Numbered from the stretch's first letter, positions 11,640 through 22,830 are shown. The stretch: 64,000 bases of DNA from Capitulum mitella (GCA_030062745.1 CP099841.1:24059398-24123397); one strand, 5' to 3'. Notes: generated by a model not told the origin, from the sequence alone. Numbers and translations are program-made.

Positions 11640-12450
11640 CTTCTGCACAGCCTCTCGACAGTCACAGTCTCACTGCCATGAAGTGTGCCATTTTGGTTCT
11701 GCAACAGTCAGGTTGATGGTACCTCATCAAAGATGTTGATCTGTGCCATGGTCCCAAATACGCAAGAATTTGGGATGTCTTGAGAGTCCCGGAGAAAGAA
11801 TGCATTGGAGACGCTGAGTCCGTGACCACCGCAATGATCATCAAAAATTGTTGCCTTTGAAATCGCCAGGAACTAAGAGACTGCATCAAGGCGGATCATG
11901 ACACGATGATTCAGACCTGAAAAGCTTCGAAATCTAAAGACGATCCCACGAATGATGCTGAAGAAAAATCTGTTTTGCTTTCAGCACCACTGATAGTTTT
12001 CTATATTTCAGAATCAACTGGCAATCCTCATTTCCATTGTTTTGCAATCCCGTAACATTCAATACGCATCAGGAGCTACTGTTATGCGACCTACGCCATT
12101 CACATCGCCGTCAGCTAATTCCCCTCAGTCTGACATTCTAGCTCTATGAGAGAACTGCTTGGCATACTTTGCACGTAAAGCGATACTTCTGTCGATCCAA
12201 GATCGAATATCACGTCCGCCCGAGCCTGGAGCGGACCAGTCTATCCTTGCCAGTTTTATGGACCGTTTATGTTCACCTGTTTGGTGCCGCGGTATGGGTG
12301 GTTTCATTGATCCGCGTTACACATCGCATGTCGTCTCTGGTATTAACACACCCAGATTGTTTCCTAATGGTAGGCCATGTGCTATGATGAGTCGCAAAGT
12401 ATCAAATACACAAACGTGATATGGGTTTGCTGTCTTGGTCGAATCCTCCT
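11640..12450 (-). other. 3' flank of astacin copy 1, shared with copy 2
   Basis: This downstream DNA matches the flank of the second astacin gene (about 19790-20603) over several hundred bases with substitutions and small gaps, for example around 11990-12400 against 20100-20540. It therefore belongs to the duplicated unit and probably includes the 3' UTR. Short open frames here are also only nucleotide-conserved and carry no recognised product. Confidence 0.6.
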
Positions 12451-14367
12451 CTAGGTAGCCTCGCTGTCGGACGACGAGTTCTCGTTTTCGGATTCATCAC
12501 TGCTACTTTTCGAGCCAGTGGTATGATCATCGATATCATCGTCCTTGCTTGGTGGCGCATCGGTGTCTGCCACTTCCGTCGGTCTCTGCTTTTTCTTGAC
12601 GAAGATGAAGGCCACTAGACTTGCCAGTAGCAGCAGCATGACAACGGCGATGCCAATACCGATACCGGTTAGTGTTCTGGGAGCGCTCATAGGCGCAGAG
12701 GACGGTGAATCCAACCCATCGTTCGTACCGTTTCCTCCACTGCCTGGCTTACCCTTTTCTGTGACTAGCATTTTCGCCGGATTCGGCGAAAACACCACGT
12801 CTGCCTTCATCTGAGCGAACTGGACGGTGAGCATGGGATCGGACAAAGCCGAACCGATATGCGCTCGGTAAATCAGGTCCAGGTGATTGCTCTTACTCCG
12901 GAACATCGGCCCATCCGGTTCGTTGTTGGCCACGGAGGACAGACATTCGGTTCGTAAATTGCCTAACTTTGAAAGGCCCCACATTAAGTTAATACCGTTC
13001 AAGCAGTCCTTTTCATGAATATTTTGCACGATAAATCCAATACTTCGTTGTAGTTTTGCGAACTTATCCGCGCTTTGCTTGACATTGATTGACACCTGCG
13101 TTTTCGCATCAGGCCCGTGGGCTATTATTGTGACAAACTGATAATACTTAAAGTCATCCAGAACTGCATCAAGCTTTTCGGGTGAAAATTTATGGTGAGA
13201 TAGATCTATTTTCTGCGATTTCGCTATTTCCAAAATTATTTTTGCTTTTGCTAAACGAGGAAATATTGGCCCTGCTTTCTTTTCGCATGCTGCACCAGAA
13301 AATGCTTTTGGACACTTGCAAGCACAATCCTTGTTTAAGTAGCCTAAATTTTGGCACTTCGGTGGTTGTTTTCCATTGCTCCCGCAGGATTTAGCCCAGA
13401 CTTTATCGCAACCATATACAGTATTGAGGCTGTACAGGTCGTAGTGAGACTGCACCATGCCAGCGTTTCGATGATAATCAAGCATGTACTGGTAATGCCC
13501 ATCAGTGGCGACGAAAATGGGGCGCATGTCATCGTCGCCGAATGCCGCCGTCGCGTATTGCATTAGAGACATGTAATCATAAGGTACTGGCAAGTCCACC
13601 ACTTGACCCTTGGCACATCGGCCTCCTTGCGACCAGGTACCGGATAAGTCCTTACCCTGCTTGCTCTTGTCTAGTGGTACCTTAAAGTTTTCGTTTTTGA
13701 CGAACATGAACTTATCGCGATCGGGACGGCTTTGTTGATGGTTGAAACCAAGAGCATGACCGAATTCGTGCGCTGCTGCCACCAGCTCACAGCCATTGGG
13801 CTGGACGGACATTTTCTGAGGGGAATGACTGTGTTTGAACAAGTTTCCAACCATGGACCAGCAGCCACCGTAGTTCCCAACGCAAATTGAACCGTGGTCA
13901 AATTTCTGACTGCAAGGTGCGGCTGGCAGCTTGTGAAATTGTATGCATGTCGTGTCGCTCCAAGTTTTGACTGCAGCTTCGAACACTTTTTGGTCAGCTT
14001 GCGTTTGAGTGTCGAAGAAATACCACGACTCGGCTACACCATTTGCCCTCCATATCTTGGGTCCCGCAAGTACAGGCGTTTGCCGACTTCCTGGCGTTTT
14101 TGGCAAAATCTGCTCGGGGAAATAGGCCATATCTCCGAGGAATACCAACGGAGACTCACCGGGAAAGTCCCGAACATTAAAGCCGCTTGCTCGCATGACG
14201 TTTGCCATCTCTTCGTTGGTTAAATTGTGTTCTTTTTCATCGCTTGGTTGTTCGTAACTGGATTTTGCTGCTGGCCATTTCAGTCCTTTGGAAATCTTCG
14301 CTGTCTCTTCGTGGTGTGGAAACTGAAGCATTACCAAAAGAAGCGTTGCAAAAGCAGAATTATTCAT
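12451..14367 (-). CDS. Membrane-tethered astacin metalloprotease, copy 1
   Basis: This single open exon encodes 638 residues and is an M12A zinc endopeptidase by motif. Order: a short hydrophobic signal segment (about 5-16); a prosegment with the aspartate-switch motif FLGD (76-79), which in the family coordinates the zinc in the zymogen; a catalytic domain (about 105-320) with zinc motif HEFGHALGFNHQQSRPDRD starting at His200 (Glu201 catalytic; His200, 204 and 210 as ligands) and Met-turn SLMQY (Met269, Tyr271); an EGF-like module (cysteines 338, 348, 350, 352, 361); and about 170 residues I do not recognise. A transmembrane helix (about 568-590) is followed by KKKQR and an acidic serine-rich tail. 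It likely cleaves proteins at the cell surface. Two usual residues differ: Gln for Glu after the third His, and Gln for His in the Met-turn. It has no introns. The start is the first ATG before the hydrophobic segment, matching copy 2. Confidence 0.93.
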   Translation of the reverse strand: MNNSAFATLLLVMLQFPHHEETAKISKGLKWPAAKSSYEQPSDEKEHNLTNEEMANVMRASGFNVRDFPGESPLVFLGDMAYFPEQILPKTPGSRQTPVLAGPKIWRANGVAESWYFFDTQTQADQKVFEAAVKTWSDTTCIQFHKLPAAPCSQKFDHGSICVGNYGGCWSMVGNLFKHSHSPQKMSVQPNGCELVAAAHEFGHALGFNHQQSRPDRDKFMFVKNENFKVPLDKSKQGKDLSGTWSQGGRCAKGQVVDLPVPYDYMSLMQYATAAFGDDDMRPIFVATDGHYQYMLDYHRNAGMVQSHYDLYSLNTVYGCDKVWAKSCGSNGKQPPKCQNLGYLNKDCACKCPKAFSGAACEKKAGPIFPRLAKAKIILEIAKSQKIDLSHHKFSPEKLDAVLDDFKYYQFVTIIAHGPDAKTQVSINVKQSADKFAKLQRSIGFIVQNIHEKDCLNGINLMWGLSKLGNLRTECLSSVANNEPDGPMFRSKSNHLDLIYRAHIGSALSDPMLTVQFAQMKADVVFSPNPAKMLVTEKGKPGSGGNGTNDGLDSPSSAPMSAPRTLTGIGIGIAVVMLLLLASLVAFIFVKKKQRPTEVADTDAPPSKDDDIDDHTTGSKSSSDESENENSSSDSEAT

Positions 14368-14830
14368 GTCGTCCGAACACTGATTTAAACATTTCCAGTC
14401 AGTAAGAGATATTTGCCAGATAGCAAAACTTTGCCTTTAGGCATAGCGCCAAAAATGTAGACAAATTTGGAGTACGCACAAAACTGGTTGCACGAAAAAA
14501 AAACCTTTCGTTACATGCAGCCCAGGACCTACATGACGCAAACAAATGACTATTGGCAATTTGTCAGTTTAACACTGCAAGCAAGTCTCAGGTTAAATTC
14601 ATTCGTCTCAGCAAGTCCGGTAAAATGAAACATTAGTCTCGAGCGTTTCGCATATCGCATCCTCTGAAAAACCAAGACATTTGATGCAACCTAATTTGGC
14701 TTACGCAACGTCGTGGCGTTTGGACCGGCCCATAATAACTGGCCGAATTCCTGGCCATTTTCTGTGAGACCCGACATTTACGTTTCCAATGCCGATAGAA
14801 GACTAGATTCTAAGATGCTCCGCGGACTTC
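14368..14830 (-). promoter_or_regulatory. Conserved 5' flank of astacin copy 1
   Basis: The DNA upstream of the start codon is alignable with the flank of copy 2 (22527-22830), including TTTGCCAGAT near 14410, GTAAAATGA near 14620 and GTCTCGAGC near 14637. The region probably holds the 5' UTR and promoter. I saw no clear TATA box, so the transcription start cannot be placed. Confidence 0.45.
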
Positions 14831-17800
14831 TTACAGCAGACTGGGTATTGATTTGCAAGGACAATTAAAAGACAATGATGCTTCGTGGCGCTTCGATCGC
14901 AAGCTGAATGAGAAAAACGTGAATAGGGATGGATGACATCCCATTCATTGTTCATTTACGGGTACGAGCGTATCATGATTTAATTTGAGAGCAGTATAGT
15001 ACTGTTCTCTGTACTGTCAAAGATCTCCGTCCGTTTCCCGATTCTCTACGTAATTTTACATTGTCTGAATATTTATTTACCGTTTAGTGTCTTAACTCGC
15101 GTCCGAGTGGCAGTCGGCGCCAATCGTGCTCGACTGGGAGGGAGGGGTGACCGCCCCCTCCAACTCACGACCGTCTGGTCGCACGCTAAAACTAAACACA
15201 CTTTTGAGAAGCTCGTGACAAACAGAGCTCGAAACTGGTCTCATTTTTAGTTTTGGATAATATGTAAGCATATAAATATAGATAACTGCTTGAAACCGAG
15301 AAACGGCTTGGATGTCATGGGCTGCGATTAATAAAGTCAAGGTAAGGGCACTAATGAACAGGTAGAAGTACGCAGATGCCGATACACGCCTAATTTCTCT
15401 GATCTGTTTAATGTGTACGCCTAAACGTTCAGTTAAAGAGACGGCGATTTTCGTGCCGACTGCGAGCGGACGCCGCAGCCGAACGCGATATGAAGTTAAC
15501 GGGAACTAATTAAATGTTTATTTTAGCAACATAGGCCTTTCCATGCAATATTTCTTAATCCTAGTGGTTCTTGTGATGGTCCCTCATGCTTATGTTTGGA
15601 GAAATTTCAGTAGTTATCAATGTACGCAATTGGCAGAGCTTTATTCGCGAAGGTATGCTTATTTACAAAATGTGCAGTTTTTTTTTAATCTTTTTGAACT
15701 CTTCGGTATTAGTCGAAACTGTGCAAGTCAGTTCTGCCATTTTCTACCCGCTCGAGTTATTCATCGTTTATTTTTTGACGATGCATTTTTGCTCATTACA
15801 GTTATTCGTGGCCTGACCTCAGGTCAATGGCTGGAAAGCATTAATACTTTGCTCATTTGTCCATTAATGGTACATGGATTTGTGCATCACCACACACCAA
15901 AAATGTTATAAAAAATTCCGCCAAGTTCCGGAAAATGATGTCATGTCTTAAAAATGGAGTTGACTTTAGGTCAATGACTCGTAAAATTACAAAAAAATCT
16001 GAGATAGCACATTTGTTGCATTCCGAAAAGGTTACAGGGCCATAAACTTTTTTGACATAGGCTTATTTGACCTGACCTAGGTCATAGACCTGACATGACC
16101 CGAGTTCATAACCTTAGCACAAGGTGTAACAATAATTAAGCAAAAGTTACACAAAATTTCGTGGCGCAGCGTTCGTTTGTTCTCTCGCAATCTTGGAAAA
16201 ACCTTAGGGGGCGGGCAACAGCCCATCCCCCAAGTCGGGGGTTGGTTAATACATGTTGTAATACAGGTTAATACATCATGTAGCACACATTTCATGCATT
16301 CAGATGGTTAAATCTCTAGTACTGAAAAGATTAAGGTATTACGTGTTACGCAACCAAAATTTCTCAAGTGTTACTTGTTCATGAACATACAGTTCGAGCC
16401 TTTTTGTTGGTGACAAAGTCTGCGGCACACCAAGTATGTTTTTAAATTGTTCTCTCGTCATTTTTTGTACTTAGGTGTTAAAAAAAAAAAACGTAAATGG
16501 GGTTTTCCAAACGCTTGAGCTTCACAGTCAGATGTCAGAGTTAACTAACGATCTGTCGATCGCCCATACAGTATCTGATGCAGAGGAAAGGAATTCTTGA
16601 CTGGAATGGGAGAGTCGTGTTCGACAACGAGCGGTAAGAATAATGTAAGAAGTGTGCCAGGGAGAAGGGTAAAAAAAAAATGAAGAATGTGCTTTAAATT
16701 ATGGGATACCCATTTCTTGCTAAATCCTTCATCTGGAGTCTGAAGGAAATAGTATGGAAGCGCACATGCTACATGGTTCGTGAGATAGTGGACGAAGGAA
16801 AAGCGTAAGCCATGGCTACCTGTCTGTATGTTTAAGGGACGCATCTGTTCATATATGTCTATTCACGAGTCAGAGCGTTCCCAGGGGCGCTTTGATCCGT
16901 GCTCGAGAGGAGCACTAACCCACCAGTATAACCATGTAAGAGAACATTTTTCTCCAGACTTAAGTGCTATTTTCCACATTCTCTTTTCGTCCAAAGCTGG
17001 CAAATACACTACTGAACTGCTTCATTGGCGCTTCCCGGCAATAGCGCCAGATTCATTGTGCAGACAGGACTTTTACTTACACCATGGGCAACGCTACCAT
17101 GGGGCACGTGGAACACCAGTGACCCACGATCATTCAGTTGTGGGGTGCTGACTATACCCAGTACCCCACCATAGTCGTATCTTGTGAGATGAAATACTAT
17201 ATAATTTATATAAGTGACAAGTGTTGTATTGCAAAGGTCGTAAATCGTAAACGGAAATGGCCCAAATCCGGGAAGGAGTTTTGAGGGAGTGGTGTCTCCT
17301 TTCAAGACGTTGTTATCTGGGCTGCGCCCCCAGCACAGTTACAATACATTGCGCCGCACCTGGCTTACGCCTAAAGTAACACAAATGATTGTCAAAAACA
17401 TGCAGTCTCTCTCGTGCATCCATCTTGTGTAACAGGCTTTCACAAAGAAAACAACTTAATATTTGCAGAAAGCGAATTACTATGGCAACCTCCCTTTTTG
17501 CCTAAAACTTATAATATTGGAGATCATTTATGGGAGCGCATTGCCTCAGGGGGTCGCGTTGGCCCGCTCTATACTCTATTTGATATTGCCAGGTCTTTCA
17601 ATAAAATATGAGATTGGATCTTGAACCCTTCTGGATTTTTTTTTGTTTTCTTGGATGGGTGGGCTTGGACACTCAGATGGATTTACTTTGGGATCTGTAA
17701 TTTAGGATCTGAATATTAGGACTCCTTTTGGGATCGGGTTGTGCTGGTATGTGATACCGTCATCAGCCAGACGAAGGCTAACATTTTCAGGGCCGGGGGC

Positions 17801-19789
17801 TCATGAGCGTTGTTTTGCGATAGACACCCGCTACGGTTTTCTGAGGATCACCAAACAACGAAAACACGCGCAGACATGAAACTTTTGTACCTTTTCCATT
17901 GTCATTTTTACACCGTATGTCAACTGTCAAACGTAAGGCCACCTCAGGCCATTGACTTGGGTCAGGTCAAGGGGAGCCATGTTCCAAAAAACCAAAATGA
18001 CACACCGTTTTGTGAAATGTATTAATGGACATGAAACTTGCCATGTTTCTGGAAAATGGCAAATGGAACAAGTCTGCTATTTCGAATTTCGGAAACGTCT
18101 TGGTCAATGACCTTAGATCAGTTTATCGTTCCGTTCCGTTTTCACGTTTGCTACGAAGATAGTGTGTCTGAAGGGACTGCTTCTGTAACTTTAAAGCTTC
18201 AGCATATGCCTTGATCATTCGCACGTCCTTTGCACACGCAGTTGCACCTAACCTAACCTATGGCCTGTTTGCTGTGACGCTTTATACTGAATTGACGGCC
18301 CACAATCGAATATAATTCATCGGTTTACGGTCCTGGAATGTTGACTGGTAGTCATATGTACTTCGGGACCACTAATATTAGGCAAAAACGTACTTGCCAA
18401 GGATGACCAAGTTCCATTTGACCAAGGATGACCTGATTTGACCTTTTGAGGCATTATGCTTGTTTGCAGTGTGAACGAATTCTGATATGGCCTCAAGAGA
18501 TAAGGGCTAAACCCATACTCACTTTCTATACGGCTTGTGTTCGGTAAAATAAAAATCCTTGTCATCGCCAAAATAGCTTCCCATCAAACATTAACTGTTT
18601 TCATTTCATTGCTTGCGGTCCGGCATTTGTACGCATTACGTGAAGTTTACTTTGTGGCACTGTTTTCATGATGTTGAAGGCATATTCGTATCATGTCTTG
18701 ATCAATAGTAATGCGGTAGAGATGCAATCTTTCTTCTAGTTTAGCCCATGCCGTTCCAAATGTGCTTCTTTCTTTCGGTGGGACTTTGGTTCTAGAAATC
18801 TTGGGGGAGAGGTTCTCATGAATCTCTCCAACCCGGCACGGCGAAACTGGATCCGGAGATGGGCCCGGCGAGGGTTCAGGAGTAGTGGATCACATGGATT
18901 ATGTATTCGGTCTAGTATTCCGTGTCAAGCCAGTGTTCTATTTTTAGGAAGCAAAGACGCCAATAAGTCTGTATTTGCCAATGCTAGTTTCGCACTGCTA
19001 AATATCAGATTTAGCGATACATTGATGCCGAATGACGGTAGTTGATTCTGTAGGGAACATTTTCTTTTTTCACTAATGATGTCACTTTAGCTCATTGGCT
19101 AGGTTGGCCTTTGGATGGGTTTTAGCAATCATTGTGGAAAAAAACCGATCTGTAAAATACATTTGGGCGCCAAAGTCTAATCAAACTTCTACACAATAGA
19201 GTTCCGCGAGGGTTTCATCTACCTTGCAAATTTAGGTGGCTCTAACCACGCTGGTTTTCGAGATCTTAGGGAAGGGGTTCAAATAACCCACCCCACCCAC
19301 CTGCGCCATTCATATCTGACCGGCCACCTTTGTGGGTGTTAGTGGAACCTCCCTCTCTCCATTGGATGAGACCAACCATTTTACATCGGGTCTGCGCCGG
19401 ACGGACAGCACGTAGTCCTCAAAAGTGCCGCGACGGACGAACCTGTGAGCTTTAAAAGGCCCAGTCCAGCCATCTCAGTGTGCCTGAACGAATAGAGGTT
19501 GTTCTGCATGACGAAAGGGCTCGTCCTAAACGCGAAACGGTTTCGACAAATAAAATGGGTTATTCCATCTGCGGCTCACGATCTACAAATGGGACCCTGG
19601 ATGCATGTGCAACGAAGAGGTCAGGACCAGGCCAAACCAGACCAGGCTTGTAAATATTCGTCTGAGGCTGAAAGTGGCGAGATGTCTCAGAAAGAGCCTC
19701 GCACCTAAAGGCCAGTTTCTCGGCCACCAGAATAGCAATATGCCAGTGTAAAAACGGCCGCCGAAGCTTCTGCGCTCCAGGACGTTCGT
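14831..19789. other. Spacer between the astacin copies, no gene seen
   Basis: About 5 kb carries no supportable coding region. It contains several TGACCT/AGGTCA-rich patches (15815-15835, 15960-16095, 17935-17975, 18395-18450), one including the palindrome TGACCTAGGTCA at 16073-16084. The C-rich/G-rich hairpin near 16205-16245 looks like a mobile-element end. A few CCTAA words at 18248-18262 resemble the arthropod telomere unit but are too few to count as a telomeric tract. Confidence 0.5.
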
Positions 19790-20603
19790 CCAGGTGCGTT
19801 CGACAGGCGGTCTTTATGATCCAGCTGTGTCAGAAAATTGAGTTCAGGGAAGAAATCTATGCACATGCCCTATCCAGACGGTGCGGTGCAACGTGAGAAG
19901 AGGGCTCCTGTTCCATTGAGGACATCTTGCAGTAGCTAAAGTTCAAGGGACATAGACGTGCGCAAGCGACGCAGATAGACAATAATGAGTCCCGCGGAAA
20001 GGATGCACCCGAGACACTGAGCTTGTAAACGCCGTCAAAGTCACTAAACAACAAACTCTGGCCTCGAAGTCTGGCAGATCTAAAGACGAGCTCGCCAGTA
20101 ATGCTGAAAAAAACTTTATTGCTTTCAGCCGTGCTAATTCTTCTTTGTATTTCAGACTTAACAGGCAATACTCAGTCCCGTTGTTTCGCAATCCCATGTC
20201 ATACAATGTGCATCAAAAGCTACTGTTATGCCACCTATGCCATGCGCATTGCCAGCACTTCCTCTCAGTCTAACAGTCGAGCTCTGTGAGAAAATTGCGC
20301 GGCATACTTTGCATCGGTTTGCATGTGAACCGATACTCCTGTTCGTCCAAGGTCGAACATCATGCCCGACCCCGGGCCTATGTAGCGGACCAATCTATCA
20401 CGTGTCAGTTTTATGGACTGCTAATGTTCACTTGTTCGGCGCGGCGGTCTCGGTGGTTTCATTAACTCGCGTTGCATATCGCATGTCGTCTCAGGCATTA
20501 TCACACGCTGATCGTTTCCAAGTGGTTAGCCATGTGCGACGATGAGTCACAAAGCATTTGTCACAAAAGTGATATAGGTCTGCTGCCGAGGTCGGATCCT
20601 CCT
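19790..20603 (-). other. 3' flank of astacin copy 2
   Basis: This is the counterpart of 11640-12450 and probably contains the 3' UTR. An AATAAA on the minus strand at 20115-20120 lies about 490 bases past the stop codon. Confidence 0.55.
20115..20120 (-). other. Candidate polyadenylation signal of astacin copy 2
   Basis: The plus strand reads TTTATT, so the gene strand reads AATAAA. The aligned place in copy 1 lacks the signal, so copy 1 must use another site if it is expressed. Confidence 0.4.
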
Positions 20604-22526
20604 CTAGGTCGTCCCGCTGTCGGACGATGACTTCTCGCCTTCTGACGAGTTCTCGCCCTCGCCCGAGTTCTCGCCTTCGTCCTGTTCACTGCTGCCCGTC
20701 GAGCTTGAGCTGTCTGCCGCCTCCGCCAGTCTCTGCCTTTTCCTGACGAACAGGAAGGCTGCAAGACCTGCTAGTAGCAGCAGCGTGACGACAGCCATGC
20801 CGATACCGATTCCGACACCTCCGCTGGCGCTCGTTAACGCAGAGGCCACCGCATCTGGATCATGATTGGTACCGTTTCCTCCTCCTCCTCCTCCTCCATT
20901 GCCTGGTCTCTTCGTGGCTAGGAATTTCGCCGGATTTGGAGAAAACACCACGTCCACCTTCATCTGACTCACCTGAATGGTGAGCTTGGGATCGTAGATA
21001 GACGAACCGATACACGATCGGTAAATCAGATCCAAATGATTAGTCTTACTCCGGAACATCGGCCCATCCAGTTCGTTGTTGGCCACGGAGGAGAGACACT
21101 CGGTTCGTAGGTTGCCCAGCTTGGAAAGGCCCCACATTAAGTTAACGCCGTTCACACAGTCTTTCTCATGGATATTTTCGACGATAAAACCAATTTCCTG
21201 TCGCAGTTTTTCGAACGCACTCGCACTTTGCTGTATAGTAATCAACACACGCGTTTTTGGATCAGGCCCGTCGGCAATTATTGTGAAAAACTGGTAGTAC
21301 TTAAAGTGATCCAAAACTCCATCAAGCTTTTCAGGGGAAAATTTATGATGAGATAAATCTATTTTCTGTGATTTTGTCACTTCGCGCACTGTCTTCGCTT
21401 TGGCTAAGAGGGGATATACTGGTCCCGCTTTCGTTTCACATGCTGCACCAGAAAATGCCTTTGGACACTTGCACGTGCAATCCTTGTTTAAATAACCTAA
21501 GTTCTGGCACTTCGGAGGGTGTTTTCCATTGCTTCCGCAGGATTTGGCCCACAACTTTATCGCAGCCATATACAGTGTATTGAGGCTGTACAGGTCGTAG
21601 TGGGACTGCACCATGCCAGCGTTCCGATGATAATCAAGCATGTACTGGTAATGCCCATCAGTGGCGACGAAAATGGGGCGCATGTCATCGTCGCCGAATG
21701 CCGCCGCTGCGTACTGCATCACAGACATATAGTCATAAGGTATTGGCATGTCCACCAGCTGATTCTTGCCACATCGGGTCCCCTGCGACCAAAACCAAGA
21801 TAAACCTCTTTTTAACTCATTCCCACTCAGTGGGAACTGGAAGTTTTCGTAGTTAACGGCCATGAATTTATCACGGTCGGGCCGACTTTGCTGATGGTAG
21901 AAGCCAAGCGCGTGCCCGAATTCGTGCGCTGCTGCCACCAGCTCACAGCCACTGGGCTGGACCGACATCTTCTGAGGGGAATGGCTGTGTTTGAACAAGT
22001 TTCCAATCATGGACCAGCAGCCACCGTAGTTACCAACGCAAATTGAACCGTGGTCAAATTTCTGACTACACGGTCCGGCTGGCAGCTTGTGAAATTGTAT
22101 GCATGTCGTGTCGCTCCAAGTTTTGACTGCAGCTTCGAACACTTTCTGGTCGGCTTTCGTTTGAGTGTCGAAGAAATACCATGACTCGGCTACACCATTC
22201 GCCTTCCATATTTTCTTAGATGATGAAATTACAGTTGTATACCGACTTCCGAACACATTCGGCAAAACCTGTTCGGGAAAATAGGCGACATCTCCGATGA
22301 AGGCCAGCGGGTACTCACCTGGAAATTCCCTAACATTAAGACCTCTTGCTCGCATGGCGCTTGCCAACTCCTCGTATGTCAAGTTATGTTCTTTTTTGTC
22401 GTTTGAGTGTGCGTGAAAAGATTTTGTTGCTGGCCATTTGAGTCTATTGTGGACCTTCGCTGTCACCTCACGTTCTACAAAGTGAAAAAATATCACAAGG
22501 AGCGTTGCAGCAGCACAGTTATTCAT
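20604..22526 (-). CDS. Membrane-tethered astacin metalloprotease, copy 2
   Basis: This intronless gene of 640 residues is a paralogue of the gene at 12451-14367, in the same orientation about 8.15 kb away. It has the same order: hydrophobic signal segment, prosegment with FIGD (77-80), catalytic domain with HEFGHALGFYHQQSRPDRD starting at His201, Met-turn SVMQY (Met270), EGF-like module, unrecognised region, glycine-rich stalk, transmembrane helix (about 568-591) and an acidic tail of Glu/Ser repeats. Residues around the active site are nearly identical to copy 1; the stalk and tail differ most. Between residues 318 and 325 a local compensated frameshift replaces the copy 1 sequence VYGCDKV with LYMAAIKL and removes the cysteine near the end of the catalytic domain that astacins normally pair with an early cysteine. 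The frame is otherwise open. It is likely an active surface protease, but the disulfide change makes this less certain than for copy 1. Confidence 0.93.
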   Translation of the reverse strand: MNNCAAATLLVIFFHFVEREVTAKVHNRLKWPATKSFHAHSNDKKEHNLTYEELASAMRARGLNVREFPGEYPLAFIGDVAYFPEQVLPNVFGSRYTTVISSSKKIWKANGVAESWYFFDTQTKADQKVFEAAVKTWSDTTCIQFHKLPAGPCSQKFDHGSICVGNYGGCWSMIGNLFKHSHSPQKMSVQPSGCELVAAAHEFGHALGFYHQQSRPDRDKFMAVNYENFQFPLSGNELKRGLSWFWSQGTRCGKNQLVDMPIPYDYMSVMQYAAAAFGDDDMRPIFVATDGHYQYMLDYHRNAGMVQSHYDLYSLNTLYMAAIKLWAKSCGSNGKHPPKCQNLGYLNKDCTCKCPKAFSGAACETKAGPVYPLLAKAKTVREVTKSQKIDLSHHKFSPEKLDGVLDHFKYYQFFTIIADGPDPKTRVLITIQQSASAFEKLRQEIGFIVENIHEKDCVNGVNLMWGLSKLGNLRTECLSSVANNELDGPMFRSKTNHLDLIYRSCIGSSIYDPKLTIQVSQMKVDVVFSPNPAKFLATKRPGNGGGGGGGNGTNHDPDAVASALTSASGGVGIGIGMAVVTLLLLAGLAAFLFVRKRQRLAEAADSSSSTGSSEQDEGENSGEGENSSEGEKSSSDSGTT

Positions 22527-22830
22527 GTCGTGCGAGCAAAGGTTTAGGTGCTCGGATTTAGTATGGATATTTTGCCAGATGATGAAAGCTCACTTTTCTA
22601 CATGATCCCAAGAATGTTGACAGTTTTGAATTAAGCACATCCTTAGCTTAATGAGAAAAACGTCAATGACGAAAACAATTCGCTGTTGCTGTGGGTAATT
22701 TGTCTAGTAGAAATTGGTAGTCAAGTCCCAGTTAGTTTCGGCCTGTGTTGGCCGTGTCAGCAAACCCAGTAAAATGAGACGTTTGTCTCGAGCATTTGCT
22801 ACATTACACCCTTTGAAAAGCCAAAACAAT
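22527..22830 (-). promoter_or_regulatory. Conserved 5' flank of astacin copy 2
   Basis: This is alignable with the upstream DNA of copy 1 (TTTTGCCAGAT near 22570, GTAAAATGAGAC near 22770, GTCTCGAGC near 22787). The duplication therefore carried the likely promoter with it. Confidence 0.45.

Larger units (their letters stand above)
9290..11640. other. Non-genic stretch with simple repeats
   Basis: No gene can be supported. The region holds an AT microsatellite (10551-10602) and a short tandem array (10802-10924). A possible donor-like site (AAG followed by GTAAGC, near 10738) ends a short open stretch, but no acceptor or similarity supports an exon. Confidence 0.45.

Noticed and set aside
18248-18262. 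CCTAA repeats like arthropod telomeric DNA (also near 5825)
   Set aside because: Only two or three imperfect units at each place, which chance and transposon debris can explain.
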